This document shows positions 1 to 9,153 of a stretch of 64,000 nucleotides of DNA, piece by piece. Below the pieces are notes generated by a model. It saw nothing but the letters and a program-made list of their open reading frames with translations. It ran no database searches and was not told the origin of the DNA. How positions within the stretch are numbered: the first letter of the stretch is position 1; the number at the start of each line of letters is the position of its first letter. The translations under genes and the position numbers were made by a program. The DNA comes from Sphingomonas ginsengisoli An et al. 2013 (GTDB taxonomy: Bacteria > Pseudomonadota > Alphaproteobacteria > Sphingomonadales > Sphingomonadaceae): assembly GCF_009363895.1 (NCBI RefSeq), contig NZ_CP045434.1, positions 1,984,001-2,048,000 of the forward strand, read 5' to 3'.

Positions 1-1127
1 ACCGCGGCGAGCCGCTCGCCGAGCCGCTCGATCCGCTGGTCGAGCAGGCTCCGGCGGAGCAATGGCACCACCCGGTTCATCGCCGCCTCGGCCTTGTGGG
101 TCCGGGCGCCGAGCGCACGCGGCAGGCGATCGCCGACCTCGTCGAGCCGCTGGCGCCGCAGCCCGGTCAGCGCCGCCGGCTCCGGCCAGCGCGAGACGGT
201 TAGCGCCAGCCGCTCGCGCGCATCGTCGGCGCGGCGAGTGAGGCAACGGCGCTGGCGGACCATATAGTCGTCGAGCAAAGCCGCTAATTCGGCACGCACC
301 GGCACCGCCAGCTCGGCGGCGGCGGTCGGCGTCGGCGCGCGCAGGTCGGCGGCGTGGTCGATCAGGGTGGTGTCGGTCTCATGCCCGACCGCACTGATCA
401 GCGGGATCGGCGATTCCGCTGCCGCGCGCACCACTTCCTCTTCGTTGAACGCCCACAGATCCTCGATCGAACCGCCGCCGCGGGCGACGATCAAGAGGTC
501 GGGCTTGTGCTCGAGCTGGGCGAAGCCGCGGATGGCGGCGGCGATCTTGCCGGCCGCGCCCTCGCCCTGCACCGGCACCGGCCAGACGATCACATGGCTT
601 GGACAACGGTCGGCCAGGCGGTGGAGGATGTCGCGGATCACCGCTCCGGTGGGGCTGGTAACCACCCCGATGGTCCGCGGCAGGAACGGCAGACGGCGCT
701 TGCGGCCGGCGTCGAACAGGCCTTCGGCGGCGAGGGCGCGGCGGCGCTTGTCGAGGAGCGCCATCAGCGCGCCCTCCCCCGCCAGTTCCATCCGGTCGAC
801 GACGATCTGATATTTGGAGCGACCGGGGTAGGTCGTCATTCTCCCGCTGGCGATCACCTCGGCCCCGTCCTCGGGGCGGAAGGCGAGTGTCCCTGCGGAG
901 GCGCGCCAGATCACCGCGTCGATGCAGGCATTGTCGTCCTTCAAGGTGAAGTAGCAATGGCCCGAGCTGTGCCGTTTCCAGCCGCTGATCTCACCGCGCA
1001 CGCGGACGCGGCCGAAGCCGCTCTCGACCGCACGCTTCACCGCGCCGGCCAGCTCGCCGACGCTCATCGGGGGCGAATTGTCGCCGGGGGCTTGCTGGGC
1101 TAGGAGGCCGGCGGTGACGGGGTCCAT
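1..1127 (-). CDS. xseA: Exodeoxyribonuclease VII large subunit, 3' end cut by the window
   Basis: This is the large, catalytic subunit of exodeoxyribonuclease VII, which with XseB degrades single-stranded DNA to oligonucleotides in the cytoplasm. About 375 residues are visible of a usual 450-500. The OB-fold segment near the N-terminus ([20 protein letters not shown], about residues 41-60) and the family signature [17 protein letters not shown] (about 154-170) are clear, as is [15 protein letters not shown] further on. I start it at the ATG at 1127, giving [12 protein letters not shown] ahead of the conserved SVGELA; another ATG lies two codons upstream at 1133 and one at 1068. The chosen start overlaps the divergent purD start by some 14 bases. 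No strong ribosome site is visible. Confidence 0.95.
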   Translation of the reverse strand, partial: MDPVTAGLLAQQAPGDNSPPMSVGELAGAVKRAVESGFGRVRVRGEISGWKRHSSGHCYFTLKDDNACIDAVIWRASAGTLAFRPEDGAEVIASGRMTTYPGRSKYQIVVDRMELAGEGALMALLDKRRRALAAEGLFDAGRKRRLPFLPRTIGVVTSPTGAVIRDILHRLADRCPSHVIVWPVPVQGEGAAGKIAAAIRGFAQLEHKPDLLIVARGGGSIEDLWAFNEEEVVRAAAESPIPLISAVGHETDTTLIDHAADLRAPTPTAAAELAVPVRAELAALLDDYMVRQRRCLTRRADDARERLALTVSRWPEPAALTGLRRQRLDEVGDRLPRALGARTHKAEAAMNRVVPLLRRSLLDQRIERLGERLAA

Positions 1128-2388
1128 CGACATTCTGCTGCTGGGATCGGGCGGGCGCGAGGATGCGCTTGCCTGGGCCATGCGGCAATCGCCCAGCTGC
1201 GGCAAGCTGCTGGCGGCGCCGGGCAACCCCGGCATCGCCCGCTGGGCCGACTGCGTCGCGATCGATCCGACCGATCCGCGGGCGGTCGTCGCGCTGGCGC
1301 AGGAACAAGGCATCGGCCTGGTCGTGGTCGGGCCCGAGGCGCCGCTGGTCGCCGGAGTCGCCGACGCCTGCCGCGCCGCGGGCATTCCGGTGTTCGGCCC
1401 CAACGCCGCCGCCGCCGCGCTCGAGGGAAGCAAGGGCTTCACCAAGGATCTGTGCGCGGGCGTGGGTATTCCGACCGCCGGCTACATCCGCACAGACCGC
1501 ATGGCAGCGGCGCTGGATTCGCTCGACAAGTTCGGCCTGCCGGTGGTGGTCAAAGCCGACGGGCTCGCCGCGGGCAAGGGCGTTACCGTCGCGGTGACCC
1601 GCGCCGAGGCCGAGGAAGCGATCCGCGCCGCGGGCGATGGCCCTTTGGTGATCGAGCAGTTCCTGGACGGCGAGGAAGCGAGCCTGTTCGCGCTTGTCGA
1701 CGGCGAGGTCGCGGTGGTGCTGGCAAGCGCGCAGGACCACAAGCGCGTCGGCGAAGGCGACACCGGCCCCAACACCGGGGGCATGGGCGCCTACTCCCCG
1801 GCCCGCGTCCTGACCCCCGCGCTCCAACGCCAGGCGATGGATGAAATCGTGCTGCCGACCGCGCGGGCGATGGCGCAGCGGGGAACGCCCTTCAACGGGG
1901 TGCTTTATGCAGGATTGATGCTCACCGCCGACGGACCCCAGCTGATCGAATATAATGTCCGCTTCGGCGATCCCGAATGCGAGGCGATCATGCCGCGCCT
2001 CGACGGCGACGTCGCGCAGCTGCTGCTCGCAGTGGCGAGCGGTCGCCTTGGCGAGATCGCGCCGCCGACGCTCAAGAACCAAGTGAGCGCGACCGTCGTG
2101 GTCGCGGCCGAAGGCTATCCCGGTACCCCGCGCAAGGGTGGCACGATCGACGGGATCGAGGCCGCCGAACAGGTCGAGGGCGTAACCGTTTTCCACGCCG
2201 GCACCGCCCGCCACGGCTCGGGCGCGCTGCTCGCCGCCGGCGGGCGGGTGCTGGCGGTGACCGCGCTCGGCCCGACGCTCGCCGAAGCCCGCGCCCGCGC
2301 TTACCGCGGAGTCGACGCGATCGACTTCGCCGACGGTTTCCACCGCCGCGACATTGGCTGGCGCGAACTGGCGCGCGAACGGGCATGA
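1114..2388 (+). CDS. purD: Phosphoribosylamine-glycine ligase (GAR synthetase)
   Basis: PurD joins glycine to phosphoribosylamine using ATP, the second step of de novo purine synthesis. The 424-residue protein has the N-terminal nucleotide-binding-like motif [10 protein letters not shown] right after the start, the ATP-grasp core, the signature [11 protein letters not shown] in the middle and [11 protein letters not shown] before the C-terminal domain, and matches the usual family length. I chose the GTG at 1114 because an ideal AGGAGG (1102-1107) lies six bases upstream; a TTG at 1078 is possible but lacks this. It diverges from xseA with overlapping 5' ends, and its stop overlaps the ATG of the next gene (ATGA), so it probably heads an operon with three small-protein genes. 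Confidence 0.97.
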   Translation: MTGSIDILLLGSGGREDALAWAMRQSPSCGKLLAAPGNPGIARWADCVAIDPTDPRAVVALAQEQGIGLVVVGPEAPLVAGVADACRAAGIPVFGPNAAAAALEGSKGFTKDLCAGVGIPTAGYIRTDRMAAALDSLDKFGLPVVVKADGLAAGKGVTVAVTRAEAEEAIRAAGDGPLVIEQFLDGEEASLFALVDGEVAVVLASAQDHKRVGEGDTGPNTGGMGAYSPARVLTPALQRQAMDEIVLPTARAMAQRGTPFNGVLYAGLMLTADGPQLIEYNVRFGDPECEAIMPRLDGDVAQLLLAVASGRLGEIAPPTLKNQVSATVVVAAEGYPGTPRKGGTIDGIEAAEQVEGVTVFHAGTARHGSGALLAAGGRVLAVTALGPTLAEARARAYRGVDAIDFADGFHRRDIGWRELARERA

Positions 2389-2762
2389 GCCGCATCCAGC
2401 CGATCCTGCTTGGGGCCGTCGCCACGCTCGCCGTGGCCGAGCTGTTCCATGGCCCGCTCGGCGCTTCGGCCCGCCTCAAGGCCGACATCGAAGGCCACGC
2501 TCAGCGCCTGCTGACCGCCAATGACATGACCCAGATCCAGGCGCATCTCGCCGACACGCCGCTCAGCCGGACGCTGATCCTGTCGGGCCCCGCCGACGAC
2601 TTCCAACGCGGGCTGCTCGCCGAAGGAATGGCGGCACTGCCGGGGGTGGCCAAGGTTGAATGGGACCCCGGCAGCCTGCCGGTCGAGACCAAGCTGGCGC
2701 CCGGCCCGCCGCCCGACAACGTGCTGGCGCCCCCGATCGTCAACATCCCGGCCGCCCGCTGA
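2385..2762 (+). CDS. Hypothetical protein with N-terminal signal or anchor, purD-linked
   Basis: A 125-residue protein that I cannot assign to a named family. It begins with a hydrophobic stretch (PILLGAVATLAVAELFHG, about residues 5-22) that would serve as a signal peptide or membrane anchor. The middle part (about 30-95) has a mixed helix/strand pattern reminiscent of a small periplasmic domain of the BON type, but I cannot confirm this; the tail is rich in proline. The start overlaps the purD stop by four bases and its own stop overlaps the next start, so it is translationally coupled on both sides. Codon use matches its neighbours, which supports it being a real gene. Confidence 0.75.
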   Translation: MSRIQPILLGAVATLAVAELFHGPLGASARLKADIEGHAQRLLTANDMTQIQAHLADTPLSRTLILSGPADDFQRGLLAEGMAALPGVAKVEWDPGSLPVETKLAPGPPPDNVLAPPIVNIPAAR

Positions 2763-2878
2763 TGCCGTTGTTCCTCGAAGTCGCGCTGCTCGGCCTCGCC
2801 GGTTACGCCGTGGGGCTCGGCCTCGCCTGGCTGTCATACAAGATCGTCCGTCATCAAACACGAGGTTGGCATGAGTGA
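2762..2878 (+). CDS. 38-residue single-span membrane protein
   Basis: A very small open frame, MPLFLEVALLGLAGYAVGLG followed by LAWLSYKIVRHQTRGWHE. It is almost entirely one hydrophobic helix with a basic, positive-inside tail. The start codon overlaps the previous stop (TGATG) and its last eight bases overlap the start of the next gene, an arrangement that is hard to explain unless it is translated. No function can be given. Small single-span proteins in such positions often bind or stabilise a larger membrane neighbour, which would here be one of the two adjacent anchored proteins; that is inference only. Confidence 0.6.
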   Translation: MPLFLEVALLGLAGYAVGLGLAWLSYKIVRHQTRGWHE

Positions 2879-3407
2879 ATTGTGGGCCGCTTACTGGCCG
2901 GTGATCCTGATCGCGGTCGCGATCGGCCTGATCGTCGGCATCATGATCTTCCGTCCCAAGCAGCAGGTCACGCTCAGCCGTAGCGACGAGCCGGTGCGGG
3001 CGCACATGCGCCAGCCGGCGATCACCCCGCAGCACGACATCCCGCCGCAGGTGGTGCGCACCGCGCCGCGCCGCGAGGGGCTGGTGGACGAGGTGGCGGC
3101 CGCGACCAGCGACGTGGTCGGCGAAGTGATCGGTTCGCCGGTCCACGCCAACCTGCCCGAAGGCGAAAGGCCCGACGACCTCCAGCGGATGAAGGGCGTC
3201 GGCCCCAAGCTTGCGACCATGCTCAACAGCATGGGCCTGATGACCTACGCCCAGATCGCCGCGCTGACGCCGAGCGACGTCGAGCGGATCGACGCCGAGC
3301 TTGGGGCCTTCCGCGGCCGGCTGACCCGCGACCGGGTGGTCGAGCAGGCGGCGTTCCTCGCCCGCGGCGACCAGCACGGCTACGAAGCGAGCTTCGGCAA
3401 ACTGTAA
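2871..3407 (+). CDS. Membrane-anchored helix-hairpin-helix protein
   Basis: A 178-residue protein. Residues 7-27 (YWPVILIAVAIGLIVGIMIF) form a transmembrane helix; a charged, proline-containing linker follows; the C-terminal 70 residues hold a helix-hairpin-helix of the ribosomal-protein-L21 / RPB1-like type (DDLQRMKGVGPKLATMLNSM, about 102-121). Such domains bind DNA or act as protein adaptors; proteins with one membrane helix plus this domain are common and uncharacterised in alphaproteobacteria. The gene overlaps the 38-residue membrane protein upstream by eight bases and is the last of the purD string. The palindromic repeat region begins 13 bases after its stop. Confidence 0.85.
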   Translation: MSELWAAYWPVILIAVAIGLIVGIMIFRPKQQVTLSRSDEPVRAHMRQPAITPQHDIPPQVVRTAPRREGLVDEVAAATSDVVGEVIGSPVHANLPEGERPDDLQRMKGVGPKLATMLNSMGLMTYAQIAALTPSDVERIDAELGAFRGRLTRDRVVEQAAFLARGDQHGYEASFGKL

Positions 3408-3420
3408 GGTCAGACCTGCC

Positions 3421-3507
3421 CGTCGTCCCGGCGAAGGCCGGTACCTCGGGACACGAACAGATAACGTCTGAAATTCGCTGAGCTCCCGGCCTTCGCCGGG
3501 ACGACGA
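3421..3507. repeat. REP-like palindrome pair, family A
   Basis: Two copies of a 27-base element in opposite orientation, 3421-3447 and 3481-3507, separated by about 33 bases. The core is CGTCGTCCCGGCGAAGGCCG, itself a palindrome (CCGGC / GCCGG). The same element occurs twice more at 58901-58930 and 59254-59284. It fills the space between two convergent genes (HhH protein and CNNM/CBS protein), where transcripts of each strand would fold into a strong hairpin. Confidence 0.85.
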
Positions 3508-3511
3508 AGCG

Positions 3512-4846
3512 TCAGGCCGGCTCTTCCTCGACCTCACGCCGCCGCCGGGGGGCGGTGGCGATCAACTTGTCGATCTTGCGCCCGTCCATGTCGACGATCT
3601 CGAACCGCCAGCCGAGGTGCTCGAAAGTCTCGCCGGTGTGGGGCAGGCGCTTGAGCACCGACAGCGCGAAGCCGGCGACGGTCGAATAGTCGCGCTCGGC
3701 GGGCATGTTGAGCCCGAGCCGGTCCTCGAGCAGATCGGCATTGGCCGCGCCCGACAAGAGCCAGCTGCCGTCGTCGCGCTCGATCGCGGGCGGGTCGTCG
3801 TCCTCGACGTCCGAGCGGAACGCGCCGGCCAGTGCCGCCAGCAGCGACCCCGGGGTGCAGATCCCATCAAGGTGGCCATATTCGTCGTGGACCAGCGCCA
3901 ACGGCACCGCCGCCGAGCGCAGGACCGACAGCGCGTCCATCGCGTCCATCACGTCGGGAATCACCGGCGCCTTGCGCGCCAGCTGCCGCAGGTCGAGCGG
4001 GCGGCCGTTCAGGGCGGCGTCGAGCAGGTCGCGGGTCTGGACCACGCCGACGATCTTCTCGACCGACCCCTCCGCCACCGGCAGGCGGCTGTGCGGAGTC
4101 TCTGCTAGCGCCTGCCGCAGCTCCTCGGGAGTGCTGTCGATATCGATCCAGTCGATCTCGGTGCGCGGGGTCATCACCTCGCGGACCGGACGATCGGCCA
4201 GCCGGACGATGCCGCTGATGATCGCGCGCTCGCTCTCCTCGAGCACGCCCGCGCTCTGCGCCTCGGCGACCACCAGGTGCAGTTCCTCGGCGGTAACCTG
4301 ATTCTCATTCTCACGCTTGAGACCGAGCAGGGTAAAGATCACCCCGCTGGTCTTGTCGAGCACCCACACCACCGGCGCGGTCGCGCGGCTCAGCCAATAC
4401 ATCGGCCGCGCCATCACCACCGCGATCGGCTCGGGGCTGCGCAGCGCGAACTGCTTTGGCACCAGCTCGCCGATGATCAGCGAGACGAAGGTGGTCAGCA
4501 CGATGACGAGCCCGAAGCCGAGCTTGTGCGCAAGGTCCGGATCGAGCCCGAGCAGCGCCAATCGCTGCGACGTCGGCTCGCCCAGGCTCGCGCCCGAGAA
4601 GGCGCCGGCGAGCACGCCGATCAGGGTGATCCCGGTCTGCACGGTGGAGAGGAAGCGCCCGGGGTCGGCGGCGAGCGCCAGCGCGGTGCGGGCGCCGCCG
4701 CTGCCGCTCTTGGCCAGCCCCTTGAGCCGCGCCTCGCGCGCCGAGACGATCGCCAGCTCGCTCATCGACAGGACGCCGTTCAAGGCGACCAGCGCGATGA
4801 TCAGGACAAGGTCGAACCAGGGGAATGGGAGCAAAGGGGTGCTCAT
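3512..4846 (-). CDS. CNNM/CBS/CorC-domain membrane protein (hemolysin-like)
   Basis: A 444-residue inner-membrane protein of the CNNM family, related to CorC, YfjD/PaeA and TlyC proteins linked to magnesium, cobalt or polyamine efflux. Domain order: N-terminal membrane domain with about four helices (residues 10-180, containing SELAIVSAREARLKGLA and IIGELVPKQFALRSPEPIA), a CBS pair (about 210-335, beginning VREVMTPRTEIDWID), and the C-terminal CorC_HlyC domain (about 345-435, with YSTVAGFALSVLKRLPHTGE). I start it at ATG 4846; a TTG three codons upstream is possible. It stands alone between a repeat and tadA, so the substrate cannot be inferred from context. Confidence 0.9.
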   Translation of the reverse strand: MSTPLLPFPWFDLVLIIALVALNGVLSMSELAIVSAREARLKGLAKSGSGGARTALALAADPGRFLSTVQTGITLIGVLAGAFSGASLGEPTSQRLALLGLDPDLAHKLGFGLVIVLTTFVSLIIGELVPKQFALRSPEPIAVVMARPMYWLSRATAPVVWVLDKTSGVIFTLLGLKRENENQVTAEELHLVVAEAQSAGVLEESERAIISGIVRLADRPVREVMTPRTEIDWIDIDSTPEELRQALAETPHSRLPVAEGSVEKIVGVVQTRDLLDAALNGRPLDLRQLARKAPVIPDVMDAMDALSVLRSAAVPLALVHDEYGHLDGICTPGSLLAALAGAFRSDVEDDDPPAIERDDGSWLLSGAANADLLEDRLGLNMPAERDYSTVAGFALSVLKRLPHTGETFEHLGWRFEIVDMDGRKIDKLIATAPRRRREVEEEPA

Positions 4847-4905
4847 CGTGTCCAATCGTTCATAACGGGATTAATGCCCGGCTGCCAAGCGCACCGATGC
4901 AGGCC

Positions 4906-5358
4906 TCAGCGGCGAGCAGCGAAGAAATCGCGCAGCTGCGCCGCTGCTTCCACCTCGCCGAGCCCGCCGAGCACGTCTGGGCGATGGTGGCAGGTCGGCT
5001 GCGCGAACACCCGCGCCCCGTGCACCACCCCGCCTCCCTTGGGGTCGTCGGCGGCGAAGCGCAGCGCGTCGAGCCGCGCCAGCGCGATCGCCCCGGCGCA
5101 CATCGCGCAGGGCTCGAGGCTGACCCACAGAGTGCAGCCGTCGAGCCGTGGACGGCCGAGTGTCTTCGCCGCCCGGCGAATCGCGACCATCTCGGCATGG
5201 GCGGTGGGGTCGAGGCTCTCGCGCATCGCGTTGCGCGCTTCGGCCACCACTTCATTGCCGAGGGTGACCACCGCACCCACCGGCACTTCGCCCGCCCGCG
5301 CCGCTTCGGCGGCGAGGTCGAGCGCGCGTCGCATCGGTGGGGGCATCGGAAAAGCCAT
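4906..5358 (-). CDS. tadA: tRNA-specific adenosine-34 deaminase
   Basis: TadA converts A34 of tRNA-Arg(ACG) to inosine, allowing wobble decoding; it is a cytoplasmic zinc enzyme. The 150-residue protein shows the cytidine/deoxycytidylate deaminase fold with the zinc and proton-shuttle motif HAEMVAIRRA (about residue 57) and the second zinc motif PCAMCAGA (about 87). Length is normal. ATG 5358 gives MAFPMPPPMRRALDLA; an in-frame ATG six codons upstream is less likely. A short anchored protein is encoded 31 bases upstream on the same strand. Confidence 0.95.
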   Translation of the reverse strand: MAFPMPPPMRRALDLAAEAARAGEVPVGAVVTLGNEVVAEARNAMRESLDPTAHAEMVAIRRAAKTLGRPRLDGCTLWVSLEPCAMCAGAIALARLDALRFAADDPKGGGVVHGARVFAQPTCHHRPDVLGGLGEVEAAAQLRDFFAARR

Positions 5359-5389
5359 GCCGCCGTCTAGCGGCAAGCGGACCCAATCG

Positions 5390-5692
5390 TCACTGCTGCG
5401 TCGAGTTGGTGGTCACCGTGGTCGTCTGGGTAGCGGTCCCCGGCGCGCTGCCGGCCGGGCGCACCTCGAGCCGCGGGACCTTGACCGTCGCTTCGCCCTG
5501 GCCGACCGCGATCCGGCCCGCCTCGACCTTGGCCTTGGGCAGTTCGCCACCCTGGACGGTCAGCTTGCCGTCTTGCGCGGCGACGCTCGGCACACGGCCC
5601 TGCTGGGTCGGGGTCAGGTTGAGCAGGCCCGTGGCGAACGCCGCGATCGCCAGCACGACGACCAGGATGAGAGCGAGAATGATGCCGCGCAT
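5390..5692 (-). CDS. Small anchored or secreted hypothetical protein
   Basis: A 100-residue protein without a recognised family. Residues 3-24 (GIILALILVVVLAIAAFATG) form a signal anchor; the remainder is a soluble, Val/Gln/Thr-rich domain ending in a TTTVTTNSTQQ tail, suggesting a periplasmic or exported low-complexity protein. It lies 31 bases upstream of tadA on the same strand, so the two could be cotranscribed, but no functional link is evident. The start ATG at 5692 is the only reasonable choice. Confidence 0.7.
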   Translation of the reverse strand: MRGIILALILVVVLAIAAFATGLLNLTPTQQGRVPSVAAQDGKLTVQGGELPKAKVEAGRIAVGQGEATVKVPRLEVRPAGSAPGTATQTTTVTTNSTQQ

Positions 5693-5761
5693 GAGTCCAG
5701 ATGCCTTTTCGCAAGAGATCGTGTCGCGGGCATAACGTTCGCTGGCCCAAGCGGTTGCGCG

Positions 5762-5790
5762 GTTGACGCGCGGGGCGCCCTTCTGTACTG
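5762..5790 (+). promoter_or_regulatory. Possible sigma-70-type promoter of rpmB
   Basis: TTGACG (5762-5767), a 17-base spacer and TACTGG (5785-5790) lie 60 bases in front of the rpmB start. The -35 is good, the -10 weak, and I offer it only because position and spacing fit. Confidence 0.35.
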
Positions 5791-5849
5791 GCCCCCGCTG
5801 ATCCGGCGCTCACTGGTTGGGCGCCAATCTTTTTTTGCAGGAACACATT

Positions 5850-6152
5850 ATGTCGCGCGTTTGCGAGCTGACCGGCAAGGGCCGGCAGGTGGGTAACAAT
5901 GTTTCCCACGCCAACAACAAGACCAAGCGGACCTTTCTGCCGAACCTGCAGAACGTCACGCTGATCAGCGATGCGCTGGGCAAGAGCGTCAAGCTGCGCG
6001 TCTCGACGCACGGCCTGCGTTCGGTCGAGCATGTCGGCGGCCTCGACAACTGGCTGCAGAAGACGGGCGCCGAGAAGCTGGGGCCGACCGCCCGCAAGCT
6101 CAAGCGCGAGTTGGCCAAGAAGGCTTCGTCGACCGATACGGCCGCGGCCTAG
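5850..6152 (+). CDS. rpmB: 50S ribosomal protein L28
   Basis: Ribosomal protein L28 of the large subunit. The 100-residue sequence starts [20 protein letters not shown], the family signature, followed by [16 protein letters not shown] and the conserved [18 protein letters not shown]; the Ala/Lys/Ser-rich C-terminal tail is typical of alphaproteobacteria. It is the Cys-poor form: only one cysteine, no zinc ribbon. The ATG at 5850 is chosen because it gives the canonical N-terminus and has GCAGGAA upstream. It overlaps the convergent phytase-like gene by four bases. Confidence 0.97.
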   Translation: MSRVCELTGKGRQVGNNVSHANNKTKRTFLPNLQNVTLISDALGKSVKLRVSTHGLRSVEHVGGLDNWLQKTGAEKLGPTARKLKRELAKKASSTDTAAA

Positions 6153-7162
6153 CACGTCGGCTGCCGGGCGCGCGTGGCGCGCTCCGGCGGCAATTCCATC
6201 TCCAGCAGCACGGTCCGCCGCCAGTCGTCATTGTCGGTGACGGCCCACACACGCGTGCCGCCGCCCGGCAAGCGCTCCGCCGCGAGCCCTTCGACATTGT
6301 CGAGCCAGCCGAGCGGCAGTGTGGCGAAGGTCACCAGCCGGTAACCCAGCCCCTCGCGCTCAAGCCACGCCAGCCGATTGCCGATTCCCAGCCCCAAGTC
6401 CCGCACCGCCACCATGATTCGCCCGTCCGGCAACGTCACCGCGTCCGCGATCCCGCCGGTCCGCCCTACCAGCGGCAGCAAGGTCGCGCGTCCATCGCGC
6501 AGCAACAGCACGCCGCGGGTCGATTCGGGGAACAGCAGCAGCCCGCCGCCTGGGGCGCCGACCAGCGCCTCCACCCCATCGTTCTTCGGCCAGCGCATCA
6601 CTGACAGGTCGGCGACCTGCGCGCCCTGTGTGAAGCCCTGATCGAATCGCCATAGCGAATGACGATATTCGAACGTCACCAGCCAACCGCCGCCGGCCTC
6701 CTGCAGCAGCCCCTCGCTGTCGCGATATTTCTTGTAGGTGGCGAAGCCCGGCCCATCCGGAAGATCGTGCAAGCGCGTGACCGTCCCATCGCCAGGTTTG
6801 GGGAGGTCGATCGTCACCCCCGAATCGGTCAGCGCCAGCAGCCGGTTGCCGCGCACGGCCAGCGCCGACAGCCCGAAGAAGCGCGGATCGCCCGCGGCCA
6901 CCGTCCAGGCCCCGACCAGCCGCAGCGACCCGGCGCTGCTTGCCGCCAGCGGCAATGGCGTGAAGCGGACCGCGACGAGGCGATCGGGCAAAGGACGGCG
7001 GTTGGGCCGATCGACGCCGGTGTCGGATACTGCCAGCAGCGCCAAGACCGCAGCCAGGAACAGTCGGCGGTTCCTGAACCTCGGCTGTGCCACCTGTTCA
7101 GCAGCGTTCAACTGCGAATCACTAGTAAGCCATTCAGCGGACGGGATTTTCTCCCCTGTCAT
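6149..7162 (-). CDS. Esterase-like activity of phytase family protein
   Basis: A 337-residue exported or membrane-anchored protein of the phytase-like beta-propeller family (the group often annotated as esterase-like activity of phytase). A hydrophobic segment ([15 protein letters not shown], about residues 31-45) precedes the propeller, whose blades include [55 protein letters not shown] and [12 protein letters not shown]. Substrate unknown. ATG 7162 is taken as start because frames further upstream would run through a strong hairpin at 7222-7262. It lies downstream of cobT in the same direction and next to rpmB, an order common in alphaproteobacteria. Confidence 0.85.
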   Translation of the reverse strand: MTGEKIPSAEWLTSDSQLNAAEQVAQPRFRNRRLFLAAVLALLAVSDTGVDRPNRRPLPDRLVAVRFTPLPLAASSAGSLRLVGAWTVAAGDPRFFGLSALAVRGNRLLALTDSGVTIDLPKPGDGTVTRLHDLPDGPGFATYKKYRDSEGLLQEAGGGWLVTFEYRHSLWRFDQGFTQGAQVADLSVMRWPKNDGVEALVGAPGGGLLLFPESTRGVLLLRDGRATLLPLVGRTGGIADAVTLPDGRIMVAVRDLGLGIGNRLAWLEREGLGYRLVTFATLPLGWLDNVEGLAAERLPGGGTRVWAVTDNDDWRRTVLLEMELPPERATRARQPTC

Positions 7163-7221
7163 CCCGTTCCGTCCGTCGGCCACGGCGGACAACGAGTTCC
7201 CTCGCGTCGCGTTTGAGGGCG

Positions 7222-7262
7222 GGTCCGGCACCAGTTGCGTAACTGTGCCGGACCTTTGTTTT
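7222..7262 (+). terminator. Hairpin with T-run on the plus strand, antisense to its neighbours
   Basis: Arms GGTCCGGCACCAGTT (7222-7236) and AACTGTGCCGGACC (7241-7254) close a GCGT loop and are followed by TTTGTTTT (7255-7262). This is a textbook intrinsic terminator on the plus strand, but both adjacent genes (cobT and the phytase-like gene) run on the minus strand. In the minus direction there is no T-run after the hairpin. Confidence 0.75.
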
Positions 7263-7275
7263 CCTGCATCCCGGC

Positions 7276-9093
7276 TCAGCTCTGGTCGAACAGCGCCGCA
7301 AGCTGCTCGACCATCGCCCCGCCCAGCTGCTCGGCGTCCATGATCGTCACCGCGCGCCGGTAATAGCGCGTCACGTCATGGCCGATCCCGATCGCCGCCA
7401 GCTCAACCGGTGACTTGTTCTCGATATAGCCGATCACCTGCCGCAGATGCTTTTCGAGATAGGCGCCGCCATTGGCGCTGGCGGTCGAATCGTCGACCGG
7501 CGCGCCGTCGCTGATCACCATCAGGATGCGCCGCTCCTCAGGCCGGGCGATCAGCCGCTGGTGTGCCCACAACAGCGCCTCGCCGTCGATATTCTCTTTC
7601 AGGAGGCCCTCGCGCATCATCAGCCCGAGGTTGCGGCGCGAGTGACGATACGGCTCGTCGCCGCGCTTGTAGACGATGTGGCGGAGGTCGTTGAGCCGGC
7701 CCGGGCTTGGCGGGCGCCCTTCGCTCAGCCAGCTTTCGCGGCTCTGCCCGCCTTTCCACGCGCGGGTGGTGAAGCCGAGCACCTCGGTCTGCACCCCACA
7801 CCGTTCGAGCGTGCGGGCGAGGATGTCGGCGCAAATCGCGGCGATCGAGATCGGGCGCCCGCGCATCGACCCGCTATTGTCGATCAGCACGCTGACGACC
7901 GTGTCCTTGAAGTCGGTCTCGCGCTCGATCTTGTAGCTGAGCGAATGGCCCGGCGAGACCACCACGCGCGCCAGCCGGCCGGCGTCGAGCAACCCCTCTT
8001 CCTGATCGAAATCCCAGCTGCGCGCCTGCTGGGCCATCAGCCTTCGCTGCAGCCGGTTGGCGAGCCGGGTCACCACGCTCGACAGCGACCCCATCTGCTG
8101 GTCGAGATAGGCGCGCAAGCGATTGAGCTCTTCCTCGTCGCACAGATCGGGAGCCTCGACGATTTCGTCGAAGCGGGTGGTGAAGGCGCGATAATCACCG
8201 GCAAGCTCGGGTTCCGACGGCCGCCGGTTCGGGCGCGGGGCGCTGCTTTCGTCGCCCTCCTCGCCCGGCACCGCGTCCGAATCCTCGCTATCCTCGGCCG
8301 AGACGTCCTCGTCGTCAGCCTCCTGCTGATCCTCCTCGGCGCGCTGTTCCATCTCGCCCGGCACCGGGCTCTGGTCGCTGTCCTGATCCTCGCTGTCGTC
8401 CTCGCCGCGGTCTTCGCCCTGTTCGTCCTCCCCGCCCTCGTCGGGTTGCTCATCGGCGCGGTCGTCGGCGCTGGCGAGTTCGAGATCCTCGAGCAGCTTG
8501 CGTGCCAGCGAGGCGAAGGCGAGCTGGTCGTCGAGCGCCAGCGCGAGCGCATCGAGGTCGCCCCCGGCGCGCTCCTCGATCCAGTCGCGGACCAGCGCCA
8601 GTCCGGCCTTGGCTGCCTGCGGCGGCGCTTCCCCGGTCAGCCGCTCACGCGCCAGGAGGTTAAGCGCGGTGCTGAGCGGCACCTCGTCGGCCGAGCGAGC
8701 GCGAGTGATCGGATCGGTGCGGACGCGGCTTTCGGTCAGCGCGGCGAGATTGTCGCGGACACCCGGCATCGCCCGCGCGCCGAGCGCCTCGATCCGCGCG
8801 CTCTCCAGCGCATCGAACACCGCCCGCGCTTCGGGCTCGAGCGGCGCCTGCCCGTCGTGCAGCCTTCCGTTGTGATGCCGCAGCCGCAGCGCGACCGCGT
8901 CCGCCCCGCCGCGCGCCTCCGCAACCAGTCGCGGATTGAGCCCCGGCCCCGGCGACACCACCCGCGCCACCCGCCCGCCGGTCGCACCGCTCTCGCTGGC
9001 GAAGGCGACCTCGACCTCCGCATCCTGCGCGATCGCTCGCGCCGCGCCAGCCAGCACCTGGCGGAACCGGTCGAGCGGGGTGACTTCGGCCAT
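7276..9093 (-). CDS. cobT: Cobaltochelatase subunit CobT
   Basis: CobT is the large AAA-partner subunit of aerobic cobaltochelatase (CobNST), which inserts cobalt into hydrogenobyrinate diamide during vitamin B12 synthesis. The 605-residue protein has the CobT N-terminal domain, a very acidic central stretch (about residues 235-320, runs of E/D/Q), and a C-terminal von Willebrand A domain with the metal-site motif DNSGSMRG (about 425). The start ATG 9093 gives [20 protein letters not shown], typical for the family. cobS is upstream on the same strand but the two are split by an opposite-strand gene at 9154-9543. No cobN or other B12 genes are in the window. Confidence 0.95.
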   Translation of the reverse strand: MAEVTPLDRFRQVLAGAARAIAQDAEVEVAFASESGATGGRVARVVSPGPGLNPRLVAEARGGADAVALRLRHHNGRLHDGQAPLEPEARAVFDALESARIEALGARAMPGVRDNLAALTESRVRTDPITRARSADEVPLSTALNLLARERLTGEAPPQAAKAGLALVRDWIEERAGGDLDALALALDDQLAFASLARKLLEDLELASADDRADEQPDEGGEDEQGEDRGEDDSEDQDSDQSPVPGEMEQRAEEDQQEADDEDVSAEDSEDSDAVPGEEGDESSAPRPNRRPSEPELAGDYRAFTTRFDEIVEAPDLCDEEELNRLRAYLDQQMGSLSSVVTRLANRLQRRLMAQQARSWDFDQEEGLLDAGRLARVVVSPGHSLSYKIERETDFKDTVVSVLIDNSGSMRGRPISIAAICADILARTLERCGVQTEVLGFTTRAWKGGQSRESWLSEGRPPSPGRLNDLRHIVYKRGDEPYRHSRRNLGLMMREGLLKENIDGEALLWAHQRLIARPEERRILMVISDGAPVDDSTASANGGAYLEKHLRQVIGYIENKSPVELAAIGIGHDVTRYYRRAVTIMDAEQLGGAMVEQLAALFDQS

Positions 9094-9153
9094 CAGACTT
9101 GCTTTCGCCCTGCCCCGTCCGCAGCATAATGCCGCGCCAGTCGGGGGAATGTG

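Noticed and set aside
991..2343. A 450-codon open frame on the minus strand opposite purD
   Set aside because: It is antisense to a clear purD gene, has low-complexity Arg/Gly/His-rich translation and no family motif; long antisense frames are expected at this GC content.
7447..9129. A 560-codon open frame on the plus strand opposite cobT
   Set aside because: It mirrors the acidic region of cobT as hydrophobic runs, has no start context, and cobT is certain.
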